From Candidatus Mesolinea sp. (GTDB taxonomy: Bacteria > Chloroflexota > Anaerolineae > Anaerolineales > Anaerolineaceae): 9,924 nucleotides of DNA. Position numbers and translations under genes: made by a program. Shown here one piece after another: positions 7,373 through 9,924 of this stretch. Location: the NCBI GenBank assembly GCA_003499715.1, contig DNSH01000025.1:1-9924 (forward strand). The letters run 5' to 3'. How positions within the stretch are numbered: the first letter of the stretch is position 1; each line of letters opens with the position of its first letter. Below the pieces are notes generated by a model. That model saw nothing but the letters and a program-made list of their open reading frames with translations. It did no database searches and was not told where the DNA came from.

Positions 7373-8630
7373 ATTCCTGCCATTCCAATTCATAATCTCC
7401 AATCACAACGGTATCCCCATCGCTCACGCCAGCTTCTTTCAATGCAGCATCAATCCCCATGCGGCTCAGCAAGCGCTGGAAGCGGCGTACTGACCCAGGC
7501 TGATCCCAAAATGTCATGGCGGCAGCTTTTTCAATCATTTTCCCGTTCACAATCCAAGTGTCGCCTTCCCGGCTAATCGTGAAAGCACGCGGGTTTTCTT
7601 CAGCGCGGTAGACAGGGACTTCCTCTTTTGGCTCTTCTTCCGGCGCTTGCTGCAAGTATTCATAGGCTTTCCAAAGCACTTTATCTAAATTGGTATGCCC
7701 TACCGCTGAAATTGGCATAAGTTCCACCCCTTCCTGGGCAAATTTCTCCCGCAGAGGCTCAAAACGCTCTGCAACATCTGGAAGGTCTATCTTGTTGAGC
7801 ACAACCACCTGCGGTAGCTTGCCCAAGCGCTCGTCATAAAGTTCTAATTCTTGATTAACCATCAGGTAATCTTCATAAGGATCATCGGAAAGACCATCCA
7901 AAATATGAATAAGCACGCGAGTGCGTTGGATATGGCGTAGAAACTCATAACCCAAGCCACTACCTTCATGCGCCCCTTCAATCAATCCAGGAATATCAGC
8001 AAGCACCAAATCGTGTTCTGCATCCAAGTGCACCACGCCTAAGTTCGGTTCTAGCGTGGTAAAAGGGTATTCAGCAATCTTCGGTTGAGCATTGGTCGTT
8101 GCAGCTAAGAAAGAAGATTTGCCTGCATTCGGCAAGCCGACCAATCCCACATCCGCAATCAGTTTGAGCTCTAGGCGTAAGGTCAGCTCCTCACTCGGCT
8201 CACCTCGCTCGGCAGTGAGTGGCATTTGGTTGCGCGAAGACGCAAAGTGCTGATTGCCGCGTCCGCCTCGCCCACCTTTAACAACCACGAGCGTTTGCCC
8301 AGGCAGTACCAAATCCCCGAGCAGTTCACCGGTTTCGTCGTTATAAACCAGTGTGCCCGGCGGAACCGGAATGATGAGGTCGTCAGCAGATTTGCCGGAC
8401 TGCTTTTTTGGTCCTCCGTTGCGGCCATTCTCAGCAGCAAAATTTTCGTTATAGTGAAATCTACTCAGAGTATTCAGGGTCGGCTCCACGCGCAACACTA
8501 CATCCCCCCCTTTTCCGCCATCACCGCCGTCTGGACCGCCTTTGGGGCGGTACTTTTCACGGTGCATGTGCACCATGCCGTCCCCGCCTTTGCCGGATTT
8601 TACTTTTATTACCACTGAATCGCTAAACAT
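7371..8630 (-). CDS. obg: GTPase Obg (ribosome assembly/stress GTPase)
   Basis: Essential GTPase of the Obg/CgtA family that binds the 50S subunit and links ribosome assembly to growth. 419 residues, normal length. The glycine-rich Obg domain covers about 1-158 (SGKGGDGMVHMHREKYRPKG and GGRGGRGNQHFA). The G domain has G1 GLPNAGKS (165-172), switch I TTLEPN (191-196), G3 DIPG (212-215), G4 NKID (279-282) and G5 SAV (308-310). A C-terminal OCT domain follows from about residue 345 to the end (FTISREGDTWIVNGK, MGIDAALKEAGVSDGDTVVIG), as in many Gram-positive-type and Chloroflexi-type Obg proteins. AAGGA (8640-8636) lies five bases before ATG 8630. It is separated from the upstream minus-strand gene by a hairpin, so it may have its own promoter. 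Confidence 0.97.
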   Translation of the reverse strand: MFSDSVVIKVKSGKGGDGMVHMHREKYRPKGGPDGGDGGKGGDVVLRVEPTLNTLSRFHYNENFAAENGRNGGPKKQSGKSADDLIIPVPPGTLVYNDETGELLGDLVLPGQTLVVVKGGRGGRGNQHFASSRNQMPLTAERGEPSEELTLRLELKLIADVGLVGLPNAGKSSFLAATTNAQPKIAEYPFTTLEPNLGVVHLDAEHDLVLADIPGLIEGAHEGSGLGYEFLRHIQRTRVLIHILDGLSDDPYEDYLMVNQELELYDERLGKLPQVVVLNKIDLPDVAERFEPLREKFAQEGVELMPISAVGHTNLDKVLWKAYEYLQQAPEEEPKEEVPVYRAEENPRAFTISREGDTWIVNGKMIEKAAAMTFWDQPGSVRRFQRLLSRMGIDAALKEAGVSDGDTVVIGDYELEWQE

Positions 8631-8665
8631 GATTTTCCTTATTACTTCAATGTATTCAACAAATA

Positions 8666-8671
8666 ATTATA
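8666..8671 (-). promoter_or_regulatory. Candidate -10 element for obg
   Basis: The minus strand reads TATAAT, 35 bases before the obg ATG and just after the 8675-8700 hairpin. The -35 position falls inside the hairpin and does not resemble TTGACA, so support is limited to the hexamer and its position. Confidence 0.35.
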
Positions 8672-8674
8672 AAT

Positions 8675-8700
8675 CAGGGGTCAGGCAACCCTGACCCCTG
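8675..8700 (-). terminator. Perfect GC-rich hairpin between the cyclic-DPG-synthase-like gene and obg
   Basis: CAGGGGTCAGG (8675-8685) and CCTGACCCCTG (8690-8700) are exact inverted copies around a four-base loop. On the minus strand it comes 29 bases after the stop of the upstream gene and is followed by ATTTATAATTATTTG, which is T-rich but not a clean T-run. It is therefore a probable, imperfect intrinsic terminator. Exact palindromes of this GGGGTCAGG type also occur as dispersed repeats in some genomes. Confidence 0.6.
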
Positions 8701-8728
8701 TGAAGGTCTTGTGCTTGAGAACTTCAGC

Positions 8729-9924
8729 TTATTTGCCGAATTTCTTCTGCAAAATATCCGTCAAGGTTGGCTTGCCTATCTCTTCCAACGCATAGCGTAC
8801 ACGCTGGTTGGGTTTCTTAATCTTCATAATGCGGTTGAGGTCAATCGGTGTGCCAATCACGACCATATCCACATCAGCATTATTGATGGTTTGCTCTAAA
8901 TCGCGCACCATTTGCTCGCCATAACCCATTGCCGGCAATATTTTGCCCGTACTGGGATATTTTTTGTAGGTTTCTATAATGCTGCCTACCGCAAACGGAC
9001 GCGGATCAACAATTTCTGCTGCGCCATAACGCCGAGCAGCCACATACCCAGCCCCAAAAGCCATACCACCATGCGTAAGCGTGGGACCATCCTCTACCAC
9101 AAGCACACGCTTCCCACGGATGGCATCAGGGTCATCCACATAGATAGGAGAAGCTGCTTCAATGACCTGTGCTGTGGGGTTGAGCGCAAACAAACTCTCA
9201 CGTACCGCAATGACATCATCTGGGTTGGCAGTATCCACTTTGTTAATCACGAAGACGTCTGCCATGCGGACATTTGTCTCGCCTGGGTAATAATTAGCCT
9301 CATGCCCCGGGCGCAGCGGATCCGCAACGACGATGAGCAAGTCAGTCGCATAAAATGAGAAGTCATTGTTCCCCCCGTCCCAGAGGACGATATCCACTTC
9401 CTTCTCGGCTTCGCGCAAAATGGCTTCGTAATCCACGCCGGCATAGACAATTACGCCTTGGTCGATGTGGGGTTCATATTCCTCACGCTCTTCAATGGTG
9501 CACTCGTGCTTATCCAGATCCGCATACGTGGCGAAGCGCTGCACTTTTTGCTTGACCAGATCGCCATACGGCATAGGATGGCGGATGGCGGCTACTTTGT
9601 AGCCCATTTCCATAAGTATTTGGGCAACTTTGCGCGTGGTTTGGCTCTTGCCAGAGCCGGTGCGCACGGCGCAAACAGCAACGACTGGCTTTGTGGACTT
9701 TACCTGCGTTCGTTTTGTGCCCATTACAAAGAAATCTGCACCCAATGCATTGACCTGGCTGGCTTTGTGCATCACATAAGTGTGAGGAACATCGCTATAA
9801 GCGAAGACAACTTCATCAACCTTAAAATCCTTAATCAACTTGGGTAGCTCATCTTCGGGATAAATATCGATGCCGTTAGGGTATAGCTTACCTGCCAACT
9901 CAGCAGGATACTTTCTGCCTTCAA
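8729..9924 (-). CDS. Cyclic 2,3-diphosphoglycerate synthase-like GTPase, 5' end outside the window
   Basis: The frame is open at the right edge: the visible part starts EGRKYPAELAGKLYPNG and runs 397 residues to TAA 8731-8729. The codon at 9898 is a TTG inside the conserved ELAGKLYPNG and is not the start. The family (COG2403) averages about 450-460 residues, so some 50-60 N-terminal residues, part of a Rossmann-like domain, are missing. The P-loop TGSGKS is at 9661-9644 with QTTRK after it. Other family blocks follow in order: RHPMPYGDL, EEREEYEPHI, VIVYAGVDYE, WDGGNND, DPLRPGHE, NKVD at 9244-9233, VVEDGPTLTHGGM, EIVDPRPFAVGSI, and GTPIDL near the end. Archaeal members make cyclic 2,3-diphosphoglycerate from 2,3-diphosphoglycerate with ATP (cpgS). 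Whether the bacterial relatives do so is not established, so the name is a family label rather than a proven reaction. Confidence 0.9.
   Translation of the reverse strand, partial: EGRKYPAELAGKLYPNGIDIYPEDELPKLIKDFKVDEVVFAYSDVPHTYVMHKASQVNALGADFFVMGTKRTQVKSTKPVVAVCAVRTGSGKSQTTRKVAQILMEMGYKVAAIRHPMPYGDLVKQKVQRFATYADLDKHECTIEEREEYEPHIDQGVIVYAGVDYEAILREAEKEVDIVLWDGGNNDFSFYATDLLIVVADPLRPGHEANYYPGETNVRMADVFVINKVDTANPDDVIAVRESLFALNPTAQVIEAASPIYVDDPDAIRGKRVLVVEDGPTLTHGGMAFGAGYVAARRYGAAEIVDPRPFAVGSIIETYKKYPSTGKILPAMGYGEQMVRDLEQTINNADVDMVVIGTPIDLNRIMKIKKPNQRVRYALEEIGKPTLTDILQKKFGK

Noticed and set aside
7311..7493. Plus-strand open frame of 60 codons starting after the 7292-7320 promoter
   Set aside because: It runs through the terminator hairpin and antisense to the well-supported obg coding sequence, has no ribosome binding site and no recognisable protein pattern.
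9896..9898. TTG at 9898 as the start of the cyclic-DPG-synthase-like gene
   Set aside because: The reading frame and family-like sequence (EGRKYPAE) continue upstream to the window edge, so the gene is cut by the window.

Overview
The window is an ordinary bacterial chromosomal segment. It has two blocks of housekeeping genes on opposite strands and one AT-rich accessory gene between them. Most coding sequence has moderate-to-high GC (about 37 of 60 bases in a sample from nrdJ). Genes are tightly packed, with AAGGA/GGAGG-type ribosome binding sites and sigma70-like promoters. The gene set is a B12-dependent class II ribonucleotide reductase with its NrdR repressor, a bacterial deoxynucleoside kinase, PTS enzyme I, Obg, and a cyclic-2,3-diphosphoglycerate-synthase-like GTPase. 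It would suit an anaerobic or thermophile-related lineage such as Chloroflexota (Anaerolineae). That placement is an impression from gene content and protein flavour, not shown by any marker in the window.

Layout. 1-1406 (minus): N-terminal 468 residues of PTS enzyme I (ptsI); the C-terminus lies beyond the left edge. 1407-1712: a 306-base divergent control region with a good promoter for nrdR, a perfect palindrome resembling an NrdR box, and a -10-like element facing ptsI. 1713-6266 (plus): a compact probable operon nrdR - nrdJ - alpha/beta hydrolase - deoxynucleoside kinase. The first three junctions are a 10-base gap, an 18-base gap and an ATGA stop/start overlap. 6351-7196 (plus): an AT-rich nucleotidyltransferase-fold gene with AT-rich flanks, probably a later arrival. 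7200-7372: a noncoding stretch with a palindrome, a consensus-like promoter and a strong hairpin terminator that abuts the 3' end of obg. 7371-8630 (minus): obg. 8675-8700: a perfect hairpin. 8729-9924 (minus): the cyclic-2,3-diphosphoglycerate-synthase-like GTPase, whose N-terminus lies beyond the right edge.

How the genes work together. NrdR senses nucleotides through its ATP-cone and represses reductase genes. NrdJ makes deoxynucleotides de novo. The deoxynucleoside kinase makes deoxynucleoside monophosphates by salvage. Together these form a dNTP-supply operon. The alpha/beta hydrolase in the middle has no obvious place in that pathway and is the main guilt-by-association puzzle. I found no clear novel system, CRISPR array, tRNA, rRNA or insertion sequence. 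The most interesting items are the hydrolase-kinase coupling, the NrdR-box candidate, and the promoter that runs straight into a terminator at 7292-7372.
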